A stretch of DNA of 64,000 bases from Cardiobacteriaceae bacterium (GCA_017484165.1 JAFUTP010000041.1:26580-90579), one strand, 5' to 3'; positions 53,786 through 63,849 are shown, numbered from the stretch's first letter. The notes: generated from the sequence alone by a model not told the origin. A program made the numbers and translations.

Positions 53786-55492
53786 ATGAATGAAGTCGTC
53801 TATCTCATCTTCCGCAAAATGCGCCGCCCTGCCCTCGTTCTGCTTTTCTGCTATGCGGTGGCGGTTTTGGGAATGCATTTAATTCCTACCGTTGATGAAA
53901 ACGGTGAAATCACCAGATTGACGATTTTTCAATCCTTCTACTGGATTAGCTATACCGCAACGACTATCGGTTACGGTGAAATTCCCGTTAATTTTTCCGA
54001 TTGGCAAAGAGTTTGGGTGGCATTGAGTGTGTATTACACCGTCCCTGCTTGGTTATACGCGGCGGGGAAAATTATCGCCCTGCTCGGTGATAGCGTCTTC
54101 CAGCAGGCTTTGGAGGAAAACCGTTTTACTCGCAATGTAGCGAAATTGAAAAAAAGATTTGTGATTATTTGCGGCTTCGGCGAGCCAGGAAAACGCTTGG
54201 CAAAATTGCTGGTTGATGCGGGATATGTTTGCGTGGTTATCGATAAAGATGCGGAAAGAATTAGCCGTATCGCGCTTGAACCTGAATTGCAAAGTTTGCT
54301 GGCAATTAGCGGTGAAGCGGAAAATATCGAACTCTTGCACCGCGCTGGCTTACGCTCACCGCATTGCCGCGCCATCGTCGCGATTACCGATAACGACGAA
54401 GCAAATATCAAAATTGCTCTTTCTGCCAAACTTCTATCCAGCGATCGTAACCGTTTTCAGATTATTTGCCGCACCAGCAATGAAAAAACTCATTCTCGTG
54501 CCAAGGCTATCGGTGCGGATACGGTTATCAACTCTAACCGTATTTTTGTCGAAAGAATTACGCGTGGTCTGCGCCGTCCGAAAATCAATGAATTGCTCAA
54601 TAAATTGCTCGCGCGCCCTGGTTCGGATTATCAGGAAAGCATCAATCCACCGCTTGGAACTTGGATTATTTGCGGTTACGGCAGTCTCGGTGCTACTTTG
54701 GAACGCTTTTTGGAATTTGAAGGAATTGATACGGTAATCGTTAGCGACCGCACCGCAAAGGAACAAAATAAACCGCATATCAGCGGCACGGGCACGGAAG
54801 AAATAACTCTCCGCGAGGCAAAAATCACAGAGGCAGCAGCAATTGTTGCCGCGCATAACAGCGATGCCGACAATCTAACCATCGCGATGACTGCCAAAAA
54901 AATGCGCCCAACTATCTTCACCGCAGGACGGCAAAATAAAAGTGCCAACGAAAAACTATTTTCACTTGCTGGTTTTGACTGGGTTTTGGAAGAGGCAGAT
55001 TTAATCGTGAGCGAAATTTTTCCCCGCATCGCACGCGGAATTTTGTATAGCTTTATCGAAAAATCTCTGCATCAAAGCGAAGATTGGGCAGAAAATTTGC
55101 TCAAACAAATCGAAGAACTTTGCGGCAATAAAATCCCCCGCCACTATGTTTTGAAAATTAACGAAAAACGCGCTCCCGCCGTCGTTGAATATCTCAAAAG
55201 CGGACATATTTTGCGAATGCACTCTCTTTGGTCAAAAAATGAGAATGCTGAAAGCTTAAAAAATGCCCTGCCGATTATGTTAATTCGCAATAAAAGCGAA
55301 GTAATTCTCCCCAAAGCTACCACCAATTTGCAAGCTGGCGACCAGATTCTTTTTCTTTATCACAAAGAAGCAACTCTTTTGCAAATCAAACGCAATGCAC
55401 AAGATATTGCCGCGCTATACCGTAGCGTGCATAATCGGGAAATAGTTGCATCCCCTGTTTTGTCTTATGTATTGAAGAAATTTCAGCACTGA
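53786..55492 (+). CDS. Potassium channel with two RCK (TrkA-N) domains
   Basis: About 568 residues from ATG 53786; an upstream TTG (53720) overlaps the previous gene and is unlikely. Two membrane helices flank a pore loop with selectivity filter TTIGYGE (about 68-74). Two Rossmann-type RCK domains follow: FVIICGFGEPGKRLAKLL (from about 125) and WIICGYGSLGATLERFL (from about 290), with a TrkA-C-like end. It should be a ligand-gated K+ channel like MthK or YbdC/Kch types, with NAD(H) or nucleotides as possible ligands. Confidence 0.88.
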   Translation: MNEVVYLIFRKMRRPALVLLFCYAVAVLGMHLIPTVDENGEITRLTIFQSFYWISYTATTIGYGEIPVNFSDWQRVWVALSVYYTVPAWLYAAGKIIALLGDSVFQQALEENRFTRNVAKLKKRFVIICGFGEPGKRLAKLLVDAGYVCVVIDKDAERISRIALEPELQSLLAISGEAENIELLHRAGLRSPHCRAIVAITDNDEANIKIALSAKLLSSDRNRFQIICRTSNEKTHSRAKAIGADTVINSNRIFVERITRGLRRPKINELLNKLLARPGSDYQESINPPLGTWIICGYGSLGATLERFLEFEGIDTVIVSDRTAKEQNKPHISGTGTEEITLREAKITEAAAIVAAHNSDADNLTIAMTAKKMRPTIFTAGRQNKSANEKLFSLAGFDWVLEEADLIVSEIFPRIARGILYSFIEKSLHQSEDWAENLLKQIEELCGNKIPRHYVLKINEKRAPAVVEYLKSGHILRMHSLWSKNENAESLKNALPIMLIRNKSEVILPKATTNLQAGDQILFLYHKEATLLQIKRNAQDIAALYRSVHNREIVASPVLSYVLKKFQH

Positions 55493-55510
55493 TTGAGTTT
55501 TTTTCTCTAC

Positions 55511-55629
55511 TCTTGCATCTAAATTTAGGATGGTTATATTTTTATCTTCATCATCCTGAACGCAGTGAAGGATCTATCGATAGAGATTTTTCGCCTACGG
55601 CTCAAAATGACGAATTTTTAGACAAGCCC
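55511..55629 (-). repeat. MITE-like element family 1, copy 15 (inside a gene end)
   Basis: A reverse copy between the channel gene and the ligase-like gene. Its right 28 bp form the last codons and the TGA stop of the ligase-like gene. No clear target duplication is visible. Confidence 0.92.
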
Positions 55630-57002
55630 CTCAAAATATTTGCAATTAAATAACAATGCAAAAGCGTTACAAAAGATAAATTTATCTTGTGATAAAACAT
55701 CGCATCAGGTAGAGAAATAACTACTGCCCAGAAGCAGAGAATTATTCCCAGTTGCGCATATCTATTTGCTTTATTTTGACGGTAAATCGATGAATAAAAA
55801 TAAAGTGGAAGCAATAAGAACGCAAGTTGTAATGCCAAACCGATTATGCCAGCGCGCGCAAGTCGGTCGATGTATTCATTATGAAAATGCATAAAGTCAA
55901 TTTGCAAAAAGAGCGGACTGCAAATGCCTTTTGCGGAATAAACATAAATATCGCTATCAACATATCCCCCCAAAATCGGCTTGTCCGCAAAAATCTGCAA
56001 ACCGCATTTATACATTTCAAGGCGCATACCTTGTGAAGTTAAAGAATTTCCTTGTCGATAATTCACAATATCTGATAAAACCGAATGCCGATGCAGCTCG
56101 AAAAGAGAGAAAAGCCCGTAATAACAAGCGTAAATTGCCGCAATTGCTGCCAACAAAAGCAAAATTTTGCGCTTATTTTTGCTATTTGAAAAAAGCAAAA
56201 TCCAAAATAACAGCACTGGCAATACCAGCAGAGATACTCGCGCACCTGATAAAAATGCGGCAAATAATCCCAGTGCAGCAATTGCGTAATAGGAATATTT
56301 AGTTAGATTATTTTTTACATCTTCCGCCAGTAAAAATAAACAAGCGGAAAATAACAACACAAGGTTAGAAAATATCGTGTGATGAATAATATGATTAAAT
56401 TCTTTTCCGACGGGAATATGCAAAAAAAGTCTGGCATACAAGACTAGGACAAAAGAAACGAGCAAAAACACCGTAATTGAATTGATAAAAACTTCTATTT
56501 TCGGCAGATAATGCAAAAATAAATAAAAAGCAAAAATACCGACTAAAAATATAACTCGAAGGTTTTTATATTCTCTGATGTCATAGTTGGGGATTTGCAC
56601 AAATAAACTTTCTAATAGACAATATAAAACGACTGCTAATATAAATTTATTTTGAGAAGTAAATTTTCGGCTTGTTTTATAATTTGTGAGTAATAAACAT
56701 AAAGCAAATAAAGAGCAAATAATTATCCCAAAATCCCGAAAATACCAAAGAATTAGATAAAGCGGAATAATGAGAAGAAAATAATATTTATGGTAAAAAG
56801 CGTTTAGATGCGAATTTCTTATTTCGAGGGAATTATTTTGCAGCATTAAATAAATTCCCGCTATGCTTAAAATCATCAAACCGTAGTGATAACCGCTAGG
56901 TAATAACCAGCATAGTAAAAACGAGATGAAAAATGCAAAGTTAGTTATATTTTTAATTGTTAAAAATTGCACTGTTACTAATATTTTTTTATATCTTTCC
57001 AT
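55602..57002 (-). CDS. O-antigen ligase/Wzy-family membrane protein
   Basis: A 466-residue integral membrane protein with about 10-12 helices, of the Wzy_C (WaaL/Wzy) superfamily. The core FLSGARVSLLVLPVLLFW, the periplasmic loop with FADKPILGGY and HFHNEYIDRLARAGIIGL are typical. It likely joins O-chains or other glycans to lipid A-core or to protein; which is not shown. ATG 57002 overlaps the prfC stop (TGATG). The last eight residues (LSKNSSF and stop context) are encoded by a family 1 repeat, so the native C-terminus has been replaced. Confidence 0.82.
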   Translation of the reverse strand: MERYKKILVTVQFLTIKNITNFAFFISFLLCWLLPSGYHYGLMILSIAGIYLMLQNNSLEIRNSHLNAFYHKYYFLLIIPLYLILWYFRDFGIIICSLFALCLLLTNYKTSRKFTSQNKFILAVVLYCLLESLFVQIPNYDIREYKNLRVIFLVGIFAFYLFLHYLPKIEVFINSITVFLLVSFVLVLYARLFLHIPVGKEFNHIIHHTIFSNLVLLFSACLFLLAEDVKNNLTKYSYYAIAALGLFAAFLSGARVSLLVLPVLLFWILLFSNSKNKRKILLLLAAIAAIYACYYGLFSLFELHRHSVLSDIVNYRQGNSLTSQGMRLEMYKCGLQIFADKPILGGYVDSDIYVYSAKGICSPLFLQIDFMHFHNEYIDRLARAGIIGLALQLAFLLLPLYFYSSIYRQNKANRYAQLGIILCFWAVVISLPDAMFYHKINLSFVTLLHCYLIANILRGLSKNSSF

Positions 57003-58591
57003 CAACTTAAATGGTCTCTTGTTTGTAAAAATTTTACATCTGGAAATTTTTCTTGGGTCATTTGCAGATTAACTCGGCTTGGTGCAATATAAACCAAATG
57101 ACTGTAATGATCCAAAGCGAGATTAGCGTTGAATTTATCCGTAAATTGCTTTAATAACTTTTCGTCATCGCATTCAATCCAGCGAGCTGTATTTACAGCC
57201 ACCGCCTCGAATTCGCAGGGAATGCCGTATTCATCATTCAATCGCTGTTTTACGACATCAAATTGCAGAACACCAACCGCTCCTAAAATCAAGTCATTGC
57301 CGTTTAATGGTTTGAAAAATTGCGTCGCCCCTTCCTCGCATAATTCGCCCAAACCTTTGAGTAATGCCTTCATTTTTAACGGGTCTTTAAGACGCGCTCG
57401 ACGGAATAATTCAGGGGCAAAATCAGGTATTCCCGTAAATTGAATTTCCTCACCTTCACTAAAACTATCACCGATGCGAATCGTTCCATGATTATGAATA
57501 CCGATAATATCGCCAGCAACCGCCATATCGGTATGCCCTCTTTCGGCTGCTAAAAAAGTTAAAGCCTCTGGAATTTTGACTTCTCTTGCGAGGCGCACTT
57601 GCCTTAATTTAATCCCTGGATGGAATACACCAGAGTTTATCCGCATAAAGGCAATACGGTCGCGATGTTTGGGATCCATATTGGCTTGAATTTTGAAAAC
57701 AAAACCGCTGAATTTTTTCTCATCAGGGCTAACCGCACGGCTTGTGGTATTTCTCGCTTGCGGTGGCGGAGCGAATTCAGCGAAATCATCTAACATCTCC
57801 CGCACGCCAAAATTAGCAATCGCCGAACCAAAATATACGGGTGTGAGCCGCCCTTTTAGATACTCTTCTCGGTTAAATTTATTACCCGCCTCTTTAATTA
57901 AAGCTACCTCTTCGCGAAAATCTGCAATACTGTCTGCTAATAATTCATCTAGCCTTGGATTATCCAATCCTTGCACAATTTCCCCACTGTTGATGACGGA
58001 ATTTTTACCTGTTTCATAAAAATAAACCGCATCTTTTTCTAAATGATATACCCCTTTCAAGTTTCTTCCCATTCCGATTGGCCAAGTAACAGGAGCACAT
58101 TTGATTTTTAATATTCTTTCTACTTCATCTAAAAGTTCTAGCGGTTCTCTGCCTTCACGGTCTAATTTATTGATAAAAGAGAATATCGGAGTATCACGCA
58201 GACGGCATACTTCCATCAATTTAATCGTCCTTTCTTCCACACCTTTTGCGCAATCAATCACCATTAAAGCGGAATCGACGGCGGTTAAAGTGCGGTAAGT
58301 ATCTTCCGAGAAGTCTTCATGTCCTGGGGTGTCAAGTAAATTTATAACTTTACCTTTATAAGGAAACTGCATCGCGGAACTGGTAACTGAAATTCCCCGT
58401 TCCTGCTCCATCTGCATCCAGTCCGAAGTTGCGTGCCGTGCTGCCTTGCGACCTTTTACCGTGCCAGCCATTTGAATTGCACCGCCGAACAAAAGCAATT
58501 TTTCGGTTAAAGTAGTTTTGCCCGCATCGGGGTGGCTGATGATGGCAAAAGTCCGTCTATCACGCCAATCGTTAGATAGTATTTCTGTCAT
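57002..58591 (-). CDS. prfC: Peptide chain release factor 3
   Basis: A 529-residue RF3 GTPase that recycles RF1/RF2 after termination. The G1 loop [19 protein letters not shown] is at about 19-37; [15 protein letters not shown] and [13 protein letters not shown] (switch I), [12 protein letters not shown] (G3) and [18 protein letters not shown] (G4) follow. Full length matches E. coli RF3 (529). It follows rimI on the same strand. Confidence 0.97.
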   Translation of the reverse strand: MTEILSNDWRDRRTFAIISHPDAGKTTLTEKLLLFGGAIQMAGTVKGRKAARHATSDWMQMEQERGISVTSSAMQFPYKGKVINLLDTPGHEDFSEDTYRTLTAVDSALMVIDCAKGVEERTIKLMEVCRLRDTPIFSFINKLDREGREPLELLDEVERILKIKCAPVTWPIGMGRNLKGVYHLEKDAVYFYETGKNSVINSGEIVQGLDNPRLDELLADSIADFREEVALIKEAGNKFNREEYLKGRLTPVYFGSAIANFGVREMLDDFAEFAPPPQARNTTSRAVSPDEKKFSGFVFKIQANMDPKHRDRIAFMRINSGVFHPGIKLRQVRLAREVKIPEALTFLAAERGHTDMAVAGDIIGIHNHGTIRIGDSFSEGEEIQFTGIPDFAPELFRRARLKDPLKMKALLKGLGELCEEGATQFFKPLNGNDLILGAVGVLQFDVVKQRLNDEYGIPCEFEAVAVNTARWIECDDEKLLKQFTDKFNANLALDHYSHLVYIAPSRVNLQMTQEKFPDVKFLQTRDHLS

Positions 58592-58594
58592 TAT

Positions 58595-59062
58595 TTATCC
58601 TTTATATATTCTCTTTTCTTCATGTTTATGATATTCACGACACATAATGATTGCCGCCTCTTTGCCCTGTTTTGCGGGATAATAATTTTTTCGTCGTGCA
58701 ATTTCCTGAAAATCGAATTTTGTATATAAATTTCTTGCAATAAGATTACTCTCCCGCAGTTCTAAAAATACCTTATCGGCATTTTTTTTCCAATGTCTAT
58801 CAGCTATTTTTAACAACTCTTGCCCTATTTTTTGCCCACGATATTCTGCTTTAACCGCAATTGATAAAAGCTCAATTTCAGGTAAAATTTCTCGCCAAAT
58901 AATAAATCCGACGAGATAATTAGCATCAGTTGCGTAAAGCAGAAAATCATCGTTTGAGGGTTGATATACCTCGCATTCGATTGCTAGGTTTTTTATTTTG
59001 CAAGCGATTTCTTTCGAAAAACTTAAAACTTGTCTAATTTCTGAATATTGATACATACTCAT
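58595..59062 (-). CDS. rimI: Ribosomal-protein-alanine acetyltransferase RimI
   Basis: A 155-residue GNAT acetyltransferase. Acetyl-CoA binding is in VKAEYRGQKIGQELL, and FLELRESNLIARNLYTKFDF and RRKNYYPAKQGKEAAIIM are RimI signatures. It acetylates the N-terminal Ala of bS18. tsaB (yeaZ), often next to it, is absent; instead it overlaps by 1 nt a 64-residue gene of antitoxin-like character. A GNAT toxin was considered but the sequence is closer to RimI. Confidence 0.85.
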   Translation of the reverse strand: MSMYQYSEIRQVLSFSKEIACKIKNLAIECEVYQPSNDDFLLYATDANYLVGFIIWREILPEIELLSIAVKAEYRGQKIGQELLKIADRHWKKNADKVFLELRESNLIARNLYTKFDFQEIARRKNYYPAKQGKEAAIIMCREYHKHEEKRIYKG

Positions 59063-59256
59063 TATTCATTCAGAAGCGGTGAATATTCAACAAATTCACA
59101 TTGTTTTAGGCGTTTAATTGCTGCAAGAATTTTTTGCTGATTTTCTACACTGTAAAAATCATCGGCTTCTTTATCGCTCAAAAGATGATTTTTCATCTCT
59201 TCAACGGTATCAAACTCCTCATATTCACCGTTTTTAATTTCTTCTATCGCCTGCAT
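59062..59256 (-). CDS. Small acidic protein, antitoxin-like
   Basis: A 64-residue acidic protein (MQAIEEIKNGEYEEFDTVEEMKNHLLSDKEA region) of a size and charge common among antitoxins; no DNA-binding motif is clear. Its stop overlaps the rimI start (TAATG). It lies 40 nt after metG. Function is unknown; it may be an antitoxin without a partner, or a partner of RimI. Confidence 0.5.
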   Translation of the reverse strand: MQAIEEIKNGEYEEFDTVEEMKNHLLSDKEADDFYSVENQQKILAAIKRLKQCEFVEYSPLLNE

Positions 59257-59296
59257 TACAGCTTACAAATAAGTTTTATCGTTCATTGTTGAAAAA

Positions 59297-61345
59297 TCAA
59301 GAAATCCGCATTCCCGCTTTTGCTCGACCGCTAGCCAAGAGAACTTGCAAATCCTCATTATTTGAAGCGGACAAAATCATTCCCTCGCTAACTCCGAAGC
59401 GCATTTTGCGTGCTTTGAGATTGGCTAAATAGACCACTAATTTACCGACTAGTTCCTCGGGTTGATGATATTTTGCGATGCCTGAAAAGACTTGTTTTTC
59501 GCCTAATTCTCCGACATTTAACTTAAATTTCAAAAGCTTATCCGAACCTTCAACTTTTTCACACTCTAATACCTCTGCAATACGGATATCGAGTTTGGCA
59601 AAATCATCAATTGTAATTTCCGCTTGATTGTTTTTTTCTGCACTGTCTGATGATTTTTTTACATCTGTTTTATCTTTTTTACCGAGATTATTTTCTTTAC
59701 TCAAATCTTCTTTGCTATCGGAAATAATTGCGGCAATTTGTTTTTCTTCCACTCTTTGTAATAAGGCTTTGAATATTCCTAATTCTTTATCGGTAAGCGG
59801 AGTTTTTACATCTTCCCAATTCAATTCAGCGCATTTGAGATATTCCTCACTATCTTTGGCAATTTGCGGCAAAATCGGTTTCAAATAGATAATCAATTGG
59901 CGGAAAGCATTTAGCCCTACCGTGGCAATTTTTTGCACCTCTTCGGCTTTATTTTCTTCTTTTGCCAAAACCCAAGGTTTTTGGGCATCGATATATTCAT
60001 TCGCTTTATCGGCTAAATTCATAATTTCTTTAATTGCGAAAGAATATTCGCGTTTTTCATAATAATCAGCAATAATTTCTGATTTATCGGCGAATAAATT
60101 AAATAAGCTTTTATCGGATAATTCTGGGCTTAATTTATTCCCTGAAAGGCGAGTTAAGAACGGAGCACAACGGCTAGCTAAATTCACCAATTTGCCGACC
60201 AAATCCGAATTTACCTTTTGACGGAAGTCTTCTAAATTCAAATCTATATCTTCAACTTTTGCCGATAATTTTGATGCGAAGTAATATCTTAAATATTCAG
60301 GTCGTAGGTGTTTTAAGTATGTCTCTGCCTTGATAAATGTGCCACGAGATTTGCTCATTTTTTCCCCATTTACGGTTAAAAAGCCGTGGCAAAATACCCC
60401 TGTTGGCTGTCTAATTTCTGCCCCTTTTAGCACTGCTGGCCAGAATAACATATGAAAATAAGCAATATCTTTACCGATAAAATGATACATTTCCGTTTGA
60501 CTATCAGGCTTGATAAATTCCTCGAAATCAATATTTTTTTCAGCGCATAAATTCTTAAATGCCGCAAAATAACCAATCGGTGCATCAAGCCAAACATAGA
60601 AATATTTATTTTCCGCTTCTGGAATTGCAAATCCCCAATACGGCGCATCACGAGAAATATCCCAAGCTTGCAATCCAGCTACAAACCATTCCTGCAATTT
60701 ATTGCGCATTGTTTCTTGAATATTTGCACTCTTTAACCAATTTTTTAACTCTGTTTCGAATTTTGGCAGGTCAAAAAAGTAATGCAACGACTCTTTTTTA
60801 ATTGGAGTTGCGCCTGTTAAAACTGAATAGGGATTGATTAAATCTGTCGGTGAATAAGTTGTGCCGCAATTTTCGCAATTATCACCGTATTGATCTTTGG
60901 CATGGCATTTCGGACATTCACCTTTTACAAATCTATCAGGCAAAAACATTTGCTTTTCAGGGTCAAAAGATTGGGAAATTGTCTCTTCTTTTATAAACCC
61001 AGAGGATTTTAATTTTAGATAAATGTCGGAAGTTATTTCCTTATTTTCCGCGCTATGGGTTGAGTGATATTTGTGATGATTAACTAAAAAACCTTGAAAA
61101 TCTCTTTGATGTTCTTTTTTTGTTTTATCAATAAGTTCCTGCGGTGTAATTCCCTCTTTTTCCGCTCTAATCATTATCGGTGTGCCATGTGAATCATCGG
61201 CGCAAACATAATGACATTCATTGCCGCGCATTTGTTGAAAGCGCACCCAAATATCGGTTTGAATATATTCGACCATATGCCCCAAATGAATCGAACCGTT
61301 TGCGTAAGGCAAAGCACTTGTAACTAAAATTCTTCTATTTGACAT
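59297..61345 (-). CDS. metG: Methionyl-tRNA synthetase
   Basis: A 682-residue MetRS. The class I HIGH motif reads HLGHM after PYANGS (about 12-22), KMSKS is in EKMSKSRGTF, and the zinc knuckle CPKC and CENCG is present. The C-terminal EMAPII-type tRNA-binding domain (about 575-682; ITIDDFAKLDIRIAEVLE) supports dimer formation. A low-complexity Lys/Ser linker joins it to the anticodon domain. Confidence 0.97.
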   Translation of the reverse strand: MSNRRILVTSALPYANGSIHLGHMVEYIQTDIWVRFQQMRGNECHYVCADDSHGTPIMIRAEKEGITPQELIDKTKKEHQRDFQGFLVNHHKYHSTHSAENKEITSDIYLKLKSSGFIKEETISQSFDPEKQMFLPDRFVKGECPKCHAKDQYGDNCENCGTTYSPTDLINPYSVLTGATPIKKESLHYFFDLPKFETELKNWLKSANIQETMRNKLQEWFVAGLQAWDISRDAPYWGFAIPEAENKYFYVWLDAPIGYFAAFKNLCAEKNIDFEEFIKPDSQTEMYHFIGKDIAYFHMLFWPAVLKGAEIRQPTGVFCHGFLTVNGEKMSKSRGTFIKAETYLKHLRPEYLRYYFASKLSAKVEDIDLNLEDFRQKVNSDLVGKLVNLASRCAPFLTRLSGNKLSPELSDKSLFNLFADKSEIIADYYEKREYSFAIKEIMNLADKANEYIDAQKPWVLAKEENKAEEVQKIATVGLNAFRQLIIYLKPILPQIAKDSEEYLKCAELNWEDVKTPLTDKELGIFKALLQRVEEKQIAAIISDSKEDLSKENNLGKKDKTDVKKSSDSAEKNNQAEITIDDFAKLDIRIAEVLECEKVEGSDKLLKFKLNVGELGEKQVFSGIAKYHQPEELVGKLVVYLANLKARKMRFGVSEGMILSASNNEDLQVLLASGRAKAGMRIS

Positions 61346-61448
61346 ATTTTTTCCAATTATTTTGAGATTAAAAATTACACGAAATTTATAGTGAGAAATT
61401 ATAAAAACTTATCCATTCAATTGTTTTAAGATAAGAGAATTATATTTT

Positions 61449-61567
61449 GGGCGCATCTAAATTCAGGGTTAGTTTTATTTTTTACCCGTCATCCTGAGCA
61501 AAGCGAAGGAACTGTCGATAGAGATTTTTCGCATACGGCTCAAAATGACGAATTTTTAGGCAAACCC
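61449..61567 (-). repeat. MITE-like element family 1, copy 16 (perfect TSD)
   Basis: A reverse copy between divergent metG and tatD, flanked by a perfect 5-bp direct repeat ATTTT (61444-61448 and 61568-61572). It ends 28 nt before the tatD start. Confidence 0.96.
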
Positions 61568-61595
61568 ATTTTATATATTTCAGGTTATAAATTTT

Positions 61596-62372
61596 ATGAA
61601 ACTAATTGACATCGGCTGTAATTTATGCAGTAAATCTTTGCTTAATAACTATCAAGAAATAATCCGTGAAGCGAATAATAACGGAGTAAGCGAAATCATC
61701 ATTACGGGCTCGGATAAATTTTCTAATGAAAAAGGTTTAGAGCTCTCTCTTTTAGAAGAAAATTTATACTCTACCGTCGGTTTTCACCCGCATCATGCTA
61801 ATGATTGGAAAACTAGTTTTATTCCCGCACATTTAGTTTTATTACAGCATAAAAAAATCCTTGCAGTTGGTGAAACAGGGCTTGATTATTTTCGTAATTT
61901 TGCATTAGCGGCTAATCAGAAAAAATGTTTTATTGAACAAATTGCAATTGCGAGCGAAATTCAAAAACCGCTCTTTTTGCATGAAAGAAATGCTTTTTCT
62001 GACTTTCGTCGTATTTTGGAAACTAACCGTGCGAAATTTACTAATGCAGTCTGGCATTGCTTTACGGGAGATAAATATCAACTTGAATGGGCGATAAGTC
62101 AGGATTTTTATATCGGTATTACGGGCTGGATTGCTGACCCCTCTCGCGGTAAAAATTTACGGGAAATCGTCAAATTTATCCCAGAAAATAAACTCCTAAT
62201 CGAAACCGATGCCCCATATCTTGCACCGAAAAATATCATCCCTACTCCCAAAATAAATAAGCCAGAATATCTTTCAGAAGTCCTCAAAATGATTGCTAAA
62301 TGCCGTGAGGAAGATGAAAATATTCTGGCTGAAAAGATATATAAAAATACTAAATTATTTTTTAATTTTTAA
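61596..62372 (+). CDS. tatD: TatD-family metal-dependent hydrolase
   Basis: A 258-residue TatD-family DNase/hydrolase. The N-terminal motif is LIDIGCNL, as in E. coli TatD (Asn instead of the HxH of YcfH/YjjV). GFHPHHA, VGETGLDYFRN, LFLHERNAFSDF, HCFTGD and ETDAPYLAPKNI carry the metal ligands. It is a 3'-5' DNase/RNase, linked to DNA-damage repair. No tatABC genes are near. Confidence 0.9.
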   Translation: MKLIDIGCNLCSKSLLNNYQEIIREANNNGVSEIIITGSDKFSNEKGLELSLLEENLYSTVGFHPHHANDWKTSFIPAHLVLLQHKKILAVGETGLDYFRNFALAANQKKCFIEQIAIASEIQKPLFLHERNAFSDFRRILETNRAKFTNAVWHCFTGDKYQLEWAISQDFYIGITGWIADPSRGKNLREIVKFIPENKLLIETDAPYLAPKNIIPTPKINKPEYLSEVLKMIAKCREEDENILAEKIYKNTKLFFNF

Positions 62373-62401
62373 CCCTGTCGATGATAATTTTCTGCACTCT
62401 T

Positions 62402-63613
62402 TTACCATAACGGTAATTGCGTGAAGATGGAAATCACAATCGCATTTACCAAATCGATAAAAAATGCACCGACTAATGGCACGACGATAAATGCCATATG
62501 ACTCATTCCGTGATGCGCGGTTACGGTTTGCATATTGGCAATCGCGGTTGGTGTCGCGCCCAGCCCGAAACCGCAATGCCCCGCGGATAAAACCGCCGCG
62601 TCATAATCTCGTCCGCAAAAACGGAAGGTTACAAAAATTGCAAAGAAAATCATCATAATTACTTGCAAAATCAAGATAACCGTCATCGGTAGCGCGATTG
62701 CCGCAAGCTGCGCTAAATTTAATGTCATTAGCGTAAATGCTAAAAATAACGACAAACTTACATTTCCTAGCACGGAAATTTCACGGTCGAAAACCTTGTG
62801 AATTCCGCTGAAATTCAAACCGTTACGCAAAATTGCCCCGACCAACAGGCAATAAACAAATGTCGGTAGCGTGGTTTTGAAACCGAAAGAATTGACCCAA
62901 GCTGCTAATTTTGTGCCGACGAATAAGCAGGTTGCAATCAATGCCAAGCTTTCCACGAAGGTTATTGCCGTAATGCGCCGCTCCCGTTCTGGGTCTTCGA
63001 ATACGGTTTCCTCGGTTTTATTTTGCAAGTGGGTTTGCTTTAAGTTGTGTTTTTTTATCAAATATGCCGCGACTGGACCGCCGATAATTCCGCCCATCAC
63101 CAAGCCGAAAGTTGCCGCTGCCATCGCTGCTTCGTTGGAGGCGGCAAAGTTATACGGAGCTTTGACGAAAGTATCCGCCCAAGCTGCCCCTGTTCCGTGT
63201 CCGCCGCTCATTGTAATTGAGCCGCCGAGCAGTCCCAGCGCGGGATTTTGTCCCATTGCCATTGCCGCCCCGACTGCGACAATATTCTGGAAAAACAGCA
63301 AAATACTCACAATAATCAAAAATCCAATCAACACTCTTCCGCCTTTTTTGAAGGAAGAAAAATCCGCACTCAAACCGATACTTGAATAAAAAGATAGTAA
63401 AAGCGGATCTTTCATCGAACTTTCGAATCCGAAAGAAATATTGCCGAATTTCGATAAACAAAACAAAATAACGGCGACAATAATGCCGCCGACTACTGGT
63501 TCAGGTATGTTGTAATAGCTTAAAAATTCACTTTTGGAAATAATAAAGCGTCCAAGCAAAAGCACTCCGACAAGTGCTAAAAGCGTGGCATAAAAATCAA
63601 GTTGTAAATTCAT
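62402..63613 (-). CDS. gltS: Sodium/glutamate symporter
   Basis: About 403 residues from ATG 63613, chosen because GGGAGAAGTT lies just upstream. About 10-11 membrane helices. GGSITMSGGHGTGAAWADTF (about residue 130-150) is the re-entrant-loop signature, with a mirrored C-terminal AGHCGFGLGATPTAIANM. It imports glutamate with Na+. It converges with tatD, ending 29 nt from it. Confidence 0.94.
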   Translation of the reverse strand: MNLQLDFYATLLALVGVLLLGRFIISKSEFLSYYNIPEPVVGGIIVAVILFCLSKFGNISFGFESSMKDPLLLSFYSSIGLSADFSSFKKGGRVLIGFLIIVSILLFFQNIVAVGAAMAMGQNPALGLLGGSITMSGGHGTGAAWADTFVKAPYNFAASNEAAMAAATFGLVMGGIIGGPVAAYLIKKHNLKQTHLQNKTEETVFEDPERERRITAITFVESLALIATCLFVGTKLAAWVNSFGFKTTLPTFVYCLLVGAILRNGLNFSGIHKVFDREISVLGNVSLSLFLAFTLMTLNLAQLAAIALPMTVILILQVIMMIFFAIFVTFRFCGRDYDAAVLSAGHCGFGLGATPTAIANMQTVTAHHGMSHMAFIVVPLVGAFFIDLVNAIVISIFTQLPLW

Positions 63614-63737
63614 AACTTCTCCCGTTTGTTGTTGATATTTCAGATTTTTTTCAATTATTTCACCGTATTTATACAGCATTTTATTTGTTTTTCATTGCAA
63701 AAGGATTTATTGCAACGGTAATTTTAATATCAAAAAC

Positions 63738-63770
63738 AAAAAAAGCGAAAAGTTTCCCTTTCGCTTTTCA
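63738..63770 (-). terminator. Hairpin downstream of the autotransporter gene
   Basis: Stem AAAAGCGAAA / TTTCGCTTTT (63741-63750, 63759-63768) with a TTTGTTTTT run beyond it on the minus strand. It is the second of two hairpins after the autotransporter gene. Confidence 0.6.
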
Positions 63771-63827
63771 AAAAATCAGCTGTTTGATTATTTTTCCGTA
63801 TATCTTCGGTTGATAATTAACAGCTGT
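63771..63827 (-). terminator. Terminator of the autotransporter gene
   Basis: A long dyad CAGCTGTTTGATTA (from 63778) and TAATTAACAGCTG (to 63827), followed on the minus strand by ATTTTTTG. It stands about 23 nt after the autotransporter stop. Confidence 0.6.
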
Positions 63828-63849
63828 TTTGGTTTTATTTTACCGCTAT

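Noticed and set aside
58595..59062. GNAT toxin of a TacAT-type system
   Set aside because: The RESN, LYTKFDF and RRKNYY motifs fit RimI better; the toxin idea is kept only as a low-interest finding.
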